Below, piece by piece: positions 7,832-16,053 of a stretch of DNA of 47,981 nt. The DNA is from Salibacterium aidingense DSM 18341 (GTDB lineage Bacteria > Bacillota > Bacilli > Bacillales > Marinococcaceae): the NCBI RefSeq assembly GCF_000429685.1, contig NZ_AUCI01000025.1:1-47981 (forward strand), read 5' to 3'. The number at the start of each line of letters is the position of its first letter. The stretch's first letter is position 1. The notes under the pieces were generated by a model. It was not told where the DNA came from. It ran no database searches and worked only from the letters and a program-made list of their open reading frames with translations. The translations under genes were made by a program, and so were the position numbers.

Positions 7832-8989
7832 TTAAGATTGATAATTTCCTCCCGTTGTAATTTCATTCTCATCAAAATCTTGTACGACATTTTTCTTTTC
7901 ATAAAAATGTGGAGCATTTTTTAACATGTTTTCACGGGTATAAAAAGGGCTGTTATTATCTAAAGGAAGCTTTACTGATTCTTTAAATGTTGAAGATTGA
8001 TAAATCGCAGTAATAAGTTCAAGTGTTTTACGTCCTTCTTCTCCATCAACAAGCACTTCCGAATCGTTTTCCACTGCTTCTAATACGTCGTCAATTTGGC
8101 CGGGATGTCCTTCATAAGAAAGAACTGGCTGTGCTTCATATTCTTTCTTAATTTTAGCAGTTAATTCCTCATCCTCTTCTGGAAATCCATTTTCTTTTGA
8201 CTTGGACGCTTTTAACTTCCAGGGAACAGATACGCGAGCATTTTTCCCCTGAAATATCAATTGCTGCTCTTCTCCATGATGGACAACTGAACTTGTTATT
8301 TGGGCGAGACTTCCATTTTCATAACGTCCTATCGCTACAGATAAATCTTCTATTTCTGCATTGTCATGAGTAGTATTAGCTGTCACTGCTGTTATCTCTG
8401 CAGGCATGCCATTCATCCACTGAAAAATATCGATATGGTGAACAGCATGGTTTAAGGTGCATCCGCCTCCTTCTTTTTCCCAGGTTCCTCTCCACCACAA
8501 GTCATAATAGCTATACCCTCTCCACCAAAAAGAATCGACCTGAGTGTGTACAATCGGTCCCATTAATTTTGTTTCAAGCACATGCTTAAGGCTCATCATT
8601 TCCGTTTTGAAACGATTTTGTGCCACAACAGATAATTGCCTGCCGCTTTCACGCGCTGCCTGATTCATTGCATCGCATTCTTTTAAAGAAGAAGCCATTG
8701 GTTTTTCTACCAGCACATGCTTGCCGGCTTTTAATAAATCGATAGAGATATCTGCATGAGTGTAAGGAGGCGTACATACAGAAACCAGGTGAATATCTTC
8801 ACGCTCCAGTAATTTTTTATAATCGTTCACTATGTCTACTTCAAGGTTAAATTCGTCTGCCCTTTTCTCCGCCTTTTCTGGCGTGATGTCACATAACGCC
8901 TGCAAACGGCACCTGTCAGAAAACTGTAAATAACTTTTAATGTGCGAAGGACTAATTGCTCCCATTCCAACAATTGCAACATTAATCAT
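7832..8989 (-). CDS. Gfo/Idh/MocA-family sugar dehydrogenase, copy B
   Basis: A 385-residue oxidoreductase with a canonical Rossmann start (NVAIVGMGAISPSHIKSY), CTPPYTHADISIDLL, the catalytic VEKPMASS segment near residue 95, and GGCTLNHAVHHIDIFQWM with the conserved His pair of the active site. It is a typical NAD(P)-dependent sugar or inositol dehydrogenase. Together with copy A it could interconvert a sugar through a keto intermediate, as paired Gfo/Idh/MocA enzymes do in other sugar operons; that is inference. The ATG follows AAAGGAGAG. The gene sits 46 bases after the ABC permease gene. Confidence 0.85.
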   Translation of the reverse strand: MINVAIVGMGAISPSHIKSYLQFSDRCRLQALCDITPEKAEKRADEFNLEVDIVNDYKKLLEREDIHLVSVCTPPYTHADISIDLLKAGKHVLVEKPMASSLKECDAMNQAARESGRQLSVVAQNRFKTEMMSLKHVLETKLMGPIVHTQVDSFWWRGYSYYDLWWRGTWEKEGGGCTLNHAVHHIDIFQWMNGMPAEITAVTANTTHDNAEIEDLSVAIGRYENGSLAQITSSVVHHGEEQQLIFQGKNARVSVPWKLKASKSKENGFPEEDEELTAKIKKEYEAQPVLSYEGHPGQIDDVLEAVENDSEVLVDGEEGRKTLELITAIYQSSTFKESVKLPLDNNSPFYTRENMLKNAPHFYEKKNVVQDFDENEITTGGNYQS

Positions 8990-9035
8990 ATATTTCTCTC
9001 CTTTTCTATAAATAAATTCTCTTATCGTGCTAATG

Positions 9036-9911
9036 TTATCCCTTCACTGCACCATCAGCCATCCCTTTAATGATTTGCTCTTGAAAAATCACATAAACAA
9101 TTAATACAGGAATAATAGATAATATAACCCCTGAAGCAATGAGTCCGTACTCACTTAATTGGGAAGACTGAAAGCTCGCCAATCCTAAAGGCAGCGTTTT
9201 AGCAATATCCGAAGAAATCAAAACACTGGCGAACACATATTCATTCCAGGCTGCTATGAAAACCAGAATTCCTGCAGTTGCCAACCCTGGCTTGCTTATA
9301 GGCAGTATGACTCTAAAAAATACCGACCAATAACTACATCCATCAATAATGGCCGCTTCTTCCATTTCTTTAGGTAAACCTTTCATAAAACCAACTAGTA
9401 AAAAAACCGTTTTTGGTAAGTTCAAGGCCGTGTATACAGTAATGAGTCCAAGCAGACTATCTCTTATTCCGATATCGTCCATTTTAAAAAACATCGGAAA
9501 AATTAATGACTGCAGTGGAATGGTTAACCCAATCACAAACAAAATATAGACAAGCATGTTTCCACGAAATTCAAATCTGGCTAACGCATAGGAAATCGTC
9601 GCACCAAATGCTAAACATAACAATACTGTAGCGACAGTAACAACGGTGCTATTCCATAAATACAACCCCATATTGACATTGGTTAATGCAAAAATGTAAT
9701 TAGAAAAATCGAAAGAACTGGGCAAGCCAAAGGGGGAAGAAAATATTTCACTGTTATCTTTAAATGATGTCATCAGCACCCATAAAAATAAACCGAACGT
9801 AATGAAAAAGTATCCCCACACTAATAAATATTTGAAAAATTTCCCTAATCCACTGCTGATTGGCAGGCGATTGTTTACATTTTTTGCAGCTAATCCATTG
9901 TCATCATTCAT
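9036..9911 (-). CDS. Sugar ABC transporter permease, MalG type
   Basis: This is the second inner-membrane subunit of a CUT1-type carbohydrate importer, with six predicted membrane helices. The EAA loop reads EMEEAAIIDGCSYWSVFFRVILP, which docks the ATPase. I use the ATG at 9911 (8 bases after AGAGG), giving 291 residues; the GTG at 9920 overlaps the ribosome binding site. It lies 14 bases downstream of the MalF-type partner. No ATPase gene is in the operon, so a shared MsmX-type ATPase encoded elsewhere is expected, as in B. subtilis. Confidence 0.92.
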   Translation of the reverse strand: MNDDNGLAAKNVNNRLPISSGLGKFFKYLLVWGYFFITFGLFLWVLMTSFKDNSEIFSSPFGLPSSFDFSNYIFALTNVNMGLYLWNSTVVTVATVLLCLAFGATISYALARFEFRGNMLVYILFVIGLTIPLQSLIFPMFFKMDDIGIRDSLLGLITVYTALNLPKTVFLLVGFMKGLPKEMEEAAIIDGCSYWSVFFRVILPISKPGLATAGILVFIAAWNEYVFASVLISSDIAKTLPLGLASFQSSQLSEYGLIASGVILSIIPVLIVYVIFQEQIIKGMADGAVKG

Positions 9912-9925
9912 GTTTAACACCTCTT

Positions 9926-10789
9926 TTAATCCTTAGGCTTCAAGACTTTGTTGATGACAAGTGTTATTACGATAACAATCCCCATCATAGTAACCGCGAT
10001 AGCATTTCCATAACCATAATTGCTTTGTGAAAACCCTTGTTTGTACATATAAGTCCCTGTTACTTCTGTTAAATGCACCGGTCCTCCATTCGTAAGCAGT
10101 AAAACATAATCAAACTGTTTGAAAGCATAGGAAATACCCAATACCAAACAAATGAAAAGAACGTTACGAACAGAAGGCAAAATAATATAAATGATTTTTT
10201 GCAGTGCATTTACTCCATCTATTTCTCCGGCTTCGATTAACTCATCGGGAATCGATTGCAAACCGGCAAATAATATTACCATCATCAAACCAATATAATT
10301 AAAGACAAAGGGCAGTGATACAGCAGTCATCGCAGTAATAGGATCTGTCAGCCAAGCAGTCGTTAAATGATCCAATCCTACTAATTTCAAGAGGGAATTT
10401 AATATCCCGAAATTCGCTTCGTAAATAAACGAAAACGCTAGCGAAATGGCAACCGAAGATGTAATGACAGGGATAAAATAGACCGTCCTTAAAAATTTAA
10501 ACCCTTTTATCTTTTGATATATAAAATAAGCCAGAAAAAAACCTATGGGGATTTGCAAAACGATGACAAGGACGACCCAATACAGGGTATTGACTAATGA
10601 CTTATAAAAAATCGGATCCTGCAGCAAAGTTATGTAATTTTCTAGAAAAATAAATACTTTATCCGAAATCCCATCCCATTCATGAAAACTATCTATCAGT
10701 GTGCTTGTTACCGGCATTAAGAAAAAATAAGTATAAAATAGTAACGTAGGTAAAATAAACGCTAATAGGACCCAACGTTGCTGCACCAT
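9926..10789 (-). CDS. Sugar ABC transporter permease, MalF type
   Basis: A 287-residue permease with six predicted membrane segments and the EAA-loop motif ELIEAGEIDGVNALQKIIYIILP, typical of the first CUT1 membrane subunit. TLIDSFHEWDG and TYMYKQGFSQSNYGYGNA are typical family segments. It follows the binding-protein gene by 64 bases and precedes the MalG-type gene. The substrate is probably a uronic acid oligosaccharide or related sugar, judged from operators shared with uxuA; this is inference. Confidence 0.92.
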   Translation of the reverse strand: MVQQRWVLLAFILPTLLFYTYFFLMPVTSTLIDSFHEWDGISDKVFIFLENYITLLQDPIFYKSLVNTLYWVVLVIVLQIPIGFFLAYFIYQKIKGFKFLRTVYFIPVITSSVAISLAFSFIYEANFGILNSLLKLVGLDHLTTAWLTDPITAMTAVSLPFVFNYIGLMMVILFAGLQSIPDELIEAGEIDGVNALQKIIYIILPSVRNVLFICLVLGISYAFKQFDYVLLLTNGGPVHLTEVTGTYMYKQGFSQSNYGYGNAIAVTMMGIVIVITLVINKVLKPKD

Positions 10790-10853
10790 CTGGTTAATCC
10801 CTCACTTTGTTTTGGTACAAAGGGTCAAACAACCCTTCGTACCAAATAATCAC

Positions 10854-12176
10854 TTATTCAAATTGAACACTTGGGTACTCTTCTATCAAAGCATTCATTT
10901 CTTCTACATATTGTTCCGGCGTAAGATCTTGTTGTAACAATTGATCCGTCATAGACCAATAATCATCTTCCACGTCTTGAGAGAAGAGCTGTTCATCATA
11001 GGAAGGCACCACATTTTCGTCATTTTCAATGAAATCCATGATTTGATTCATGACGGGGCTAACCTCAGCCGGATCATATTCTACATTCAACGCGGTAGGG
11101 TTCGGAATTTCTTCTACAAATTTTCTACCCACTTCTGGTCCAGCTATTTTTTTCATCAATTCCCATGCCGCTTCTCGTTTTTCAGGATCTTCATACGCTT
11201 CTTTGCTCATATAGATAAAATGTCCTGTTCCGGCTATTGTGGTTGGGGTTGATGCCTGATCCCCAAGCGGGAAAGGTATTACTTCATACTGGTCTTCCAT
11301 CTCCGGGTCAATTTCTCCAGCGGTCCAGCTGTGTTGATAAAACATCGGGGCTTGCCCTTGTCTAAAAAGTTCAAAGGATTGAGCTGTCTCTAATGATTGA
11401 TACCCTTCGGGAAAAGCCCCCATTGCAGATAATTCAGCTACTTTATCCGCAGCGTCACGTAGATCTTCCCCAAAAGGTTCTTCTGCAGTAGCATATTTAA
11501 TCAAGCTGTCTGTATCGTTCTTTTGGGCAAACCAGGTCAACATCATATAGCGAGCACTATGGTTATTCGCAGCAAATGGAATTAATCCTGCGTCATTAAA
11601 TTGCTCTACTGCCGTAACCAGCTCCTCGTAGGTGGTAGGAACCTCTACGCCGTGCTCTTCAAAAAGTTCTGGGTTAATCAACAGATAATAGCTGTAACCC
11701 TGAAATGGAAGTCCATAAATACCTCCTTGATACTCAACAGGATTGTAAGCATCTTCAATATACCGATCCTCCATATCACTGTCGGCTTCAATCGATTCTG
11801 ATAAATCCGGAAGCAGGCCATTTTCAATGTAATTTTGAACGCGTCTCATCCCCCAGTGCGTAAACACATCAGGTGGGTCACCGGCAGACATTTCCGTTCT
11901 AAGTTGCTCAAGTATGTCATTCCCAGGGGCTGTCTGAATATCTAAAGTGACATCAGAGTGTTCTTCATCAAACTCTTCCAATGCCGGTTCAATCACGGGA
12001 GCTTGTGGTTGACTGCCCGAAAAGCTGTGTAAAACTCTAAGATTCACCGCACTGTCTGAATTTTGAGCATTTCCAGCATTTTCTTCATTCGTTTCTCCTC
12101 CCGGACTACATCCAGCAATCATTAAAGTAGAAAAAACAACCAACAAAAAGCAAAAAATAGATTTTTCTTTGTACAA
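10854..12176 (-). CDS. Sugar ABC transporter substrate-binding lipoprotein
   Basis: The protein is the extracellular, lipid-anchored receptor of the CUT1 importer. I choose the TTG at 12176 as start: GGAGGGG lies 6 bases upstream, giving LYKEKSIFCFLLVVFSTLM and then IAGCSPGG with lipobox cysteine at residue 23, 440 residues in total. The longer frame to 12221 would put 15 extra residues before the signal peptide. After an acidic linker the mature part has the type-1 carbohydrate-binding fold (LRVLHSFSGS, TAPGNDILEQLRTEMSAGDPPDVF, YGLPFQGYSYYLLINPELF). It heads the operon SBP-permease-permease-Gfo-Gfo-isomerase-(uxaC relic). Cre and TATACTAGTATA-type sites lie just upstream. Confidence 0.92.
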   Translation of the reverse strand: MYKEKSIFCFLLVVFSTLMIAGCSPGGETNEENAGNAQNSDSAVNLRVLHSFSGSQPQAPVIEPALEEFDEEHSDVTLDIQTAPGNDILEQLRTEMSAGDPPDVFTHWGMRRVQNYIENGLLPDLSESIEADSDMEDRYIEDAYNPVEYQGGIYGLPFQGYSYYLLINPELFEEHGVEVPTTYEELVTAVEQFNDAGLIPFAANNHSARYMMLTWFAQKNDTDSLIKYATAEEPFGEDLRDAADKVAELSAMGAFPEGYQSLETAQSFELFRQGQAPMFYQHSWTAGEIDPEMEDQYEVIPFPLGDQASTPTTIAGTGHFIYMSKEAYEDPEKREAAWELMKKIAGPEVGRKFVEEIPNPTALNVEYDPAEVSPVMNQIMDFIENDENVVPSYDEQLFSQDVEDDYWSMTDQLLQQDLTPEQYVEEMNALIEEYPSVQFE

Positions 12177-12232
12177 GCTAAACCCCTCCATATATATTTT
12201 GTATAATGTTTCTTCCACCACCTACTATGAAG

Positions 12233-12246
12233 TTAAAGCGCTTTCA
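12233..12246. promoter_or_regulatory. CcpA cre-like site upstream of the ABC operon
   Basis: The reverse strand reads TGAAAGCGCTTTAA, which agrees with the cre consensus TGWAANCGNTNWCA except at the last positions. It lies about 57 bases before the TTG start of the binding-protein gene, so carbon catabolite repression is plausible. Confidence 0.55.
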
Positions 12247-12248
12247 GA

Positions 12249-12271
12249 ATACTAATATACTTGTATACTAG
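12249..12271. promoter_or_regulatory. Paired GntR-type operator half-sites before the ABC operon
   Basis: ATACTAATATAC (12249-12260) and GTATACTAG (12263-12271) are variants of the TATACTAGTATA palindrome found before uxuA. Their location next to the cre-like site suggests co-control of the ABC operon by the two GntR paralogues. Confidence 0.55.
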
Positions 12272-12399
12272 CACCCCATTATTTTCTTGTCAATTCCTAA
12301 ATTTATTAAGGGAATTACAAGTAAACTTTTTTATTCTTGTGAAATTAAGGCTAGAAGATTAAATGTGTGAAACTCAAAATTCTGTTTTCTAAAATGCAG

Positions 12400-12411
12400 T
12401 ATACTAATATA
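12400..12411. promoter_or_regulatory. GntR-type operator TATACTAATATA
   Basis: TATACTAATATA differs from the perfect palindrome by one base and lies mid-way in the 390-base divergent region (12177-12566). That region holds no gene I can support, only the operators and promoters for both directions. Confidence 0.55.
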
Positions 12412-12494
12412 TAAGTTTAAACCAACTATGAAATTTTTGCCAATAGTAGAATGATGTCAGCTTTTAAAATTGTAGGTTGTTTAGAAAATTTCAG

Positions 12495-12506
12495 TATGCT
12501 AGTATA
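12495..12506. promoter_or_regulatory. GntR-type operator TATGCTAGTATA upstream of gntR2
   Basis: This is identical to the site at 4695-4706, and the flanking bases (12492-12525) are also nearly the same, showing that the promoter was duplicated together with the regulator gene. Confidence 0.65.
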
Positions 12507-12566
12507 CAAATATGTTAATAAACAAACTTCTGAAAAAGGGGGCGGAAGGAAATAGCACAACAATCG

Positions 12567-13217
12567 ATGAGAAGTAATGGTTACAGTGCCATCAAAGACC
12601 AAATCATTAACCTCGAACTCCCTCCCGGCCAGAAAATTACAGAAAATGAATTGGCGGAACGGTTTCAAGTAAGTAGGACACCTATTCGCGAGGCTATTTT
12701 CCGTTTATCTCAGGAAGGGTTGATTGACGTGTACCCTCAAAGAGGAACTTTTGTATCCCTCATTGATGAAGATCACGTCGAAGAAGGACGATTTATGAGA
12801 GAGCATATGGAAATAGCTGTCGTAAAACAGGCCTGTGAGAAACTCTCTGCCACGGCCCTGCAGGCTCTCTCAGAAAACCTGGTGTTACAGGAAATGAGTG
12901 TGAAGGAGAAAAACTATCAAAGAATTTTCCAGCTGGATGAAGATTTTCACCGAATCATCTTTGCGGGATGCAAAAAACAGCGAACATGGCAGTCCGTGCA
13001 AAGCATGATGGTCAATTTAAACCGTACTAGGATGCTGAGTCTTGCTTCGGAATATAACTGGGAAATGATTTTAGGCCAGCACCAGAAGATTTATGAAGCA
13101 ATGAAAAATCAGAAGCATGAAGAAGCGGAACACATTATGAGAGAGCATTTATCGCTGGTGAATATCGATTTGGCAGAGTTAAAAGATCAATATGCGTACT
13201 ATTTTAAGAGGCAGTAA
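12567..13217 (+). CDS. FadR-type (FCD) GntR regulator of uronate genes, copy 2
   Basis: A 216-residue paralogue of the regulator at 4760, with the same winged helix (ERFQVSRTPIREAIFRL) and FCD ligand domain. Most substitutions fall in the last 45 residues, so DNA recognition is probably shared while ligand or partner surface may differ. It has the same start problem: ATG at 12567 has no nearby ribosome binding site, but an in-frame ATA at 12552 (ATA-GCA-CAA-CAA-TCG-ATG) follows a GGGGGCGGAAGGA tract. It is the first gene of the unit gntR2-uronate isomerase-dctPQM, with the isomerase 23 bases downstream. Confidence 0.88.
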   Translation: MRSNGYSAIKDQIINLELPPGQKITENELAERFQVSRTPIREAIFRLSQEGLIDVYPQRGTFVSLIDEDHVEEGRFMREHMEIAVVKQACEKLSATALQALSENLVLQEMSVKEKNYQRIFQLDEDFHRIIFAGCKKQRTWQSVQSMMVNLNRTRMLSLASEYNWEMILGQHQKIYEAMKNQKHEEAEHIMREHLSLVNIDLAELKDQYAYYFKRQ

Positions 13218-13240
13218 GCTAAAACAAGGAGGATCGTTCT

Positions 13241-14464
13241 ATGAGTCTTCAGGAAAATGTAAACGAAGTCATTCAACAGACGCCTGTGATAGACATGCAT
13301 ACTCATCTCTTCCCTTCTGAGTTACAAACTCTTTGTTTAACCGGTATTGATGAACTGCTTACCTATCACTACTTAGTCTCAGAATCTTTCTTATGGCTGG
13401 ATATGGATTATTCCGCGTTTTTCGAACTCTCTAAAAAAGAGCAGGCAGAAATTGTTTGGGAGACCCTGTTTGTAAAACGTTCTCCAATAAGCGAAGCAGC
13501 CCAGGGTATTCTTACAATACTGAATGGACTTGGTATTCCTTATTCCACCAGCCTTGAAGACATCCGCCATTATTTTGCTTCCATAGAGAAGGAAGGATAT
13601 GTCGAATATCTTATGAGTCTGGCAGGCGTTTCTTCTATTCTCATGACCAATAACCCTTTTGATCGAGAGGAAAGAGCGTATTGGAAGAACAACACGTCTT
13701 TTCCCGCGGAAACATTTATACCGGCCCTTCGGGTAGATCCGTTACTCAGTCATTGGCCGGAAGCGGCTCAAATTATCAGAGAAGACGGTTTTCCAGTATC
13801 AGACACCGTAAACATGGAAACGATCGAATCGGTAAAGCAATTTTTACGCTCTTGGATCCAAGAGATGCAGCCGGTCTATGTTGCTGCTTCCCTGCCCTGG
13901 GATTTTCCTCAAAGGAATGTTGAAAGCGTTTTATTGAAAGATTGCATTCTGGCGGTATGCCGGGAATTTCAGCTTCCATTGTCTTTAATGATCGGGACAA
14001 AAAGAGGAATGAATCCAGAGCTTCAAATCGCAGGAGACGGCACGGGTGCATTTCAAATGCAATATTTGGAGAATCTCTGTGTTCACTATCCGGATCAGAA
14101 GTTTCTAATTACTATGCTTTCCCGGGAAAACCAATACGAACTTACAGTCCTGGCGCAAAAGTTTAGAAACGTCATGGTATTTGGCTGTTGGTGGTATTTA
14201 AACACCCCCCAGTTTATGAAAGAAATAACGCAGATGCGGTTAAGTCAACTGGGTCTCCGCTTTATTCCCCAGCATTCCGACTGCAGGGTGATGGAACAAT
14301 TAATTTATAAATGGAAGCATTTTAAAGAAGTGTTTTCTGCATTGATGTATGATCACTATCTGTCCCTGGAAAAAAAGGGTGTTCATGTAACCCGCCATGA
14401 TATCGAAAATGATATTCATACTATGTTTCAACATAATTTTTGGACATTTGTTAATGAAAAATAA
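13241..14464 (+). CDS. Divergent uronate isomerase, Bh0493 type (amidohydrolase superfamily)
   Basis: The 407-residue protein closely resembles Bh0493 of Bacillus halodurans, which isomerises D-galacturonate to D-tagaturonate (and D-glucuronate to D-fructuronate) although only distantly related to UxaC. Shared segments are VIDMHTHLFPSE (metal-binding HxH at residues 20 and 22), DELLTYHYLV, FVKRSPISEA, VASSLP-like VAASLPWDFP, FLITMLSRENQYEL, VFGCWWYLNTP and LRFIPQHSDCRV. ATG follows AAGGAGG. It lies between gntR2 and a TRAP transporter, so import and isomerisation are co-transcribed. It probably replaces the decayed uxaC at 5520-6147. Confidence 0.87.
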   Translation: MSLQENVNEVIQQTPVIDMHTHLFPSELQTLCLTGIDELLTYHYLVSESFLWLDMDYSAFFELSKKEQAEIVWETLFVKRSPISEAAQGILTILNGLGIPYSTSLEDIRHYFASIEKEGYVEYLMSLAGVSSILMTNNPFDREERAYWKNNTSFPAETFIPALRVDPLLSHWPEAAQIIREDGFPVSDTVNMETIESVKQFLRSWIQEMQPVYVAASLPWDFPQRNVESVLLKDCILAVCREFQLPLSLMIGTKRGMNPELQIAGDGTGAFQMQYLENLCVHYPDQKFLITMLSRENQYELTVLAQKFRNVMVFGCWWYLNTPQFMKEITQMRLSQLGLRFIPQHSDCRVMEQLIYKWKHFKEVFSALMYDHYLSLEKKGVHVTRHDIENDIHTMFQHNFWTFVNEK

Positions 14465-14478
14465 GGAGTGAAAAAATC

Positions 14479-15512
14479 ATGAAACAATATTTTTCTGTTT
14501 TTATCTTAAGTAGTTTGCTATTTCTTGCTGCCTGCGGCGGGGGAAACTCCGAGGAAAATAACGGAGAAAACGCGGAAGGATCGGAAGGCGGCAGCAGCGG
14601 AGAATCTTACGACTTCAAGTAGGGATCGTGGTCTCTGAAAACGATCCGATGTACGAAGGATTAGAACAGTTTAAAGAAAACGTAGAAGAAAAAACGGATG
14701 GTAATTTAACCGTCGAATTATTCCCGAACTCTTCCCTGGGAGATACGCCGGAAATACAAGAACAAGCGATGTCCGGCGCGAACGTCGGAACACTCGCTGA
14801 TGCTGCTATCATGTCAGACTTTAAACACGAAATTGGTATATTGCAGGGACCTTATCTTTTTGAGAATTATGACCAAATTCAAAAAGTTACAAATTCTGAT
14901 TTATTTGCTGGATGGAAAGAGAACTTGGCAGCAGAAAATAATCTGCAGATTCTCTCGTTCAATTGGTTTCAAGGTGCAAGACACGTTATCAGTAACAAAG
15001 AGGTACAGACCCCGGAAGATTTAGATGGTTTGAACTTAAGAACAATTGGAGCTGACATTTTCACAAAGACGATTGAATCCATGGGAGCAAATGCTACCGG
15101 ACTGGATTGGGCGGAAGTATACTCCGGCATCCAGCAGGGAGTTATTGACGGAGCAGAAGCGCAGCACTCTGCAACCCACGGAGCCAGTCTTTACGAAGTG
15201 GCTGATAATTATTCCAAAACAAATCATATTCAGCTCATCACCGGCCTGGTTGTCGGAGCAGATTGGTTTAACAGCCTGCCGCAGGAATACCAGGATATTG
15301 TGAACGAGGAAGCAAAGGCAGCCGGCCAATATGCATCTGAAACCGTGATGGATAGTTCTGATGAGTATGAAAGCAAGATGGAAGAAGAAGGTATGACCAT
15401 TACAGAACCGGACACCGCTCCTTTCAAAGAAGCGACTAAAGATGTCTACGAAGAATTCGAGGGGTATCCGGAACTGAGAGAGCAGATTATAGAAATCATT
15501 GAAAACGAGTAA
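14479..15512 (+). pseudogene. dctP: TRAP transporter substrate-binding protein DctP with single-base frameshift
   Basis: The gene begins with ATG at 14479 after AAGGAGTG and encodes a lipoprotein signal (MKQYFSVFILSSLLFLAACG, Cys19) and an acidic linker, then hits TAG at 14620-14622. The remainder (VGIVVSENDPMYEGL to the TAA at 15512) is a complete DctP family domain in another frame. Inserting one A before AAGTAGGG restores a continuous protein with DFKVGIVV. The 1,034-base length is one short of a multiple of three. No slippery heptamer is present, so this is a real inactivating deletion or a sequencing error. TLADAAIMSDF, GLNLRTIGADIF and GVIDGAEAQHSATH are typical DctP motifs for sugar acids. 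Confidence 0.85.
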
Positions 15513-15534
15513 TTTTTAACAGGAGGGGCTCTTC

Positions 15535-16053
15535 ATGAAACATCTAGCCACTGTTCTGACAAGAATTGAAGATATCATCACCAAGCTGCTGCTCGCATCC
15601 ATTGTCATCTTAGTCTTTTACTCCGCTATGGTTAGATGGCTGGGAGTCCCTGTTGCCTGGTCTGTAGAAATGGGGCAATTATTATTTATCTGGCTGATAT
15701 TTCTAGGAGCTAATCAAGCCATGCGCAAGAACAGGCACATCGGTGTAGATGTTTTCACAAACAGGCTGCCGGACAAATTAAAAACGCCTGTAAACGTATT
15801 TACAGACAGTCTCATTGCCTGTTTTTTGATTGTTATTATTTTCTATGGTACACAGCATGCTGCCGATCATGCATTGCGCAGCGTGCAGATTCTGCCGCTC
15901 AGCTATTCCTACATTACAGCTTCGGTCCCGGCAGGATGTACGTTAATGCTGGTAACGTTATTGATGAAATGGATCTCTTTTTGGTTCAATAGAAACAAAA
16001 ATCCATCCATCACCGATGAAGAAGACGGCAATTCAAGGGGGATGCTATCGTGA
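15535..16053 (+). CDS. dctQ: TRAP transporter small permease DctQ
   Basis: A 172-residue protein with four predicted membrane helices, the small integral subunit of a tripartite ATP-independent transporter. Typical features are VRWLGVPVAWSVEMGQLLFIWLIFLG and NRHIGVDVF after the second helix. Its stop overlaps the start of dctM by 4 bases. It is 22 bases downstream of the frameshifted dctP, and a good AGGAGGGG precedes its ATG. Confidence 0.92.
   Translation: MKHLATVLTRIEDIITKLLLASIVILVFYSAMVRWLGVPVAWSVEMGQLLFIWLIFLGANQAMRKNRHIGVDVFTNRLPDKLKTPVNVFTDSLIACFLIVIIFYGTQHAADHALRSVQILPLSYSYITASVPAGCTLMLVTLLMKWISFWFNRNKNPSITDEEDGNSRGMLS

Noticed and set aside
12426-12668. Eighty-residue reverse-strand frame in the divergent promoter region
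   Set aside because: It overlaps operators and the start of gntR2, lacks a ribosome binding site and resembles no protein.
14610-14630. Programmed -1 frameshift in dctP
   Set aside because: There is no X-XXY-YYZ slippery heptamer and no obvious downstream structure; a one-base deletion is simpler.
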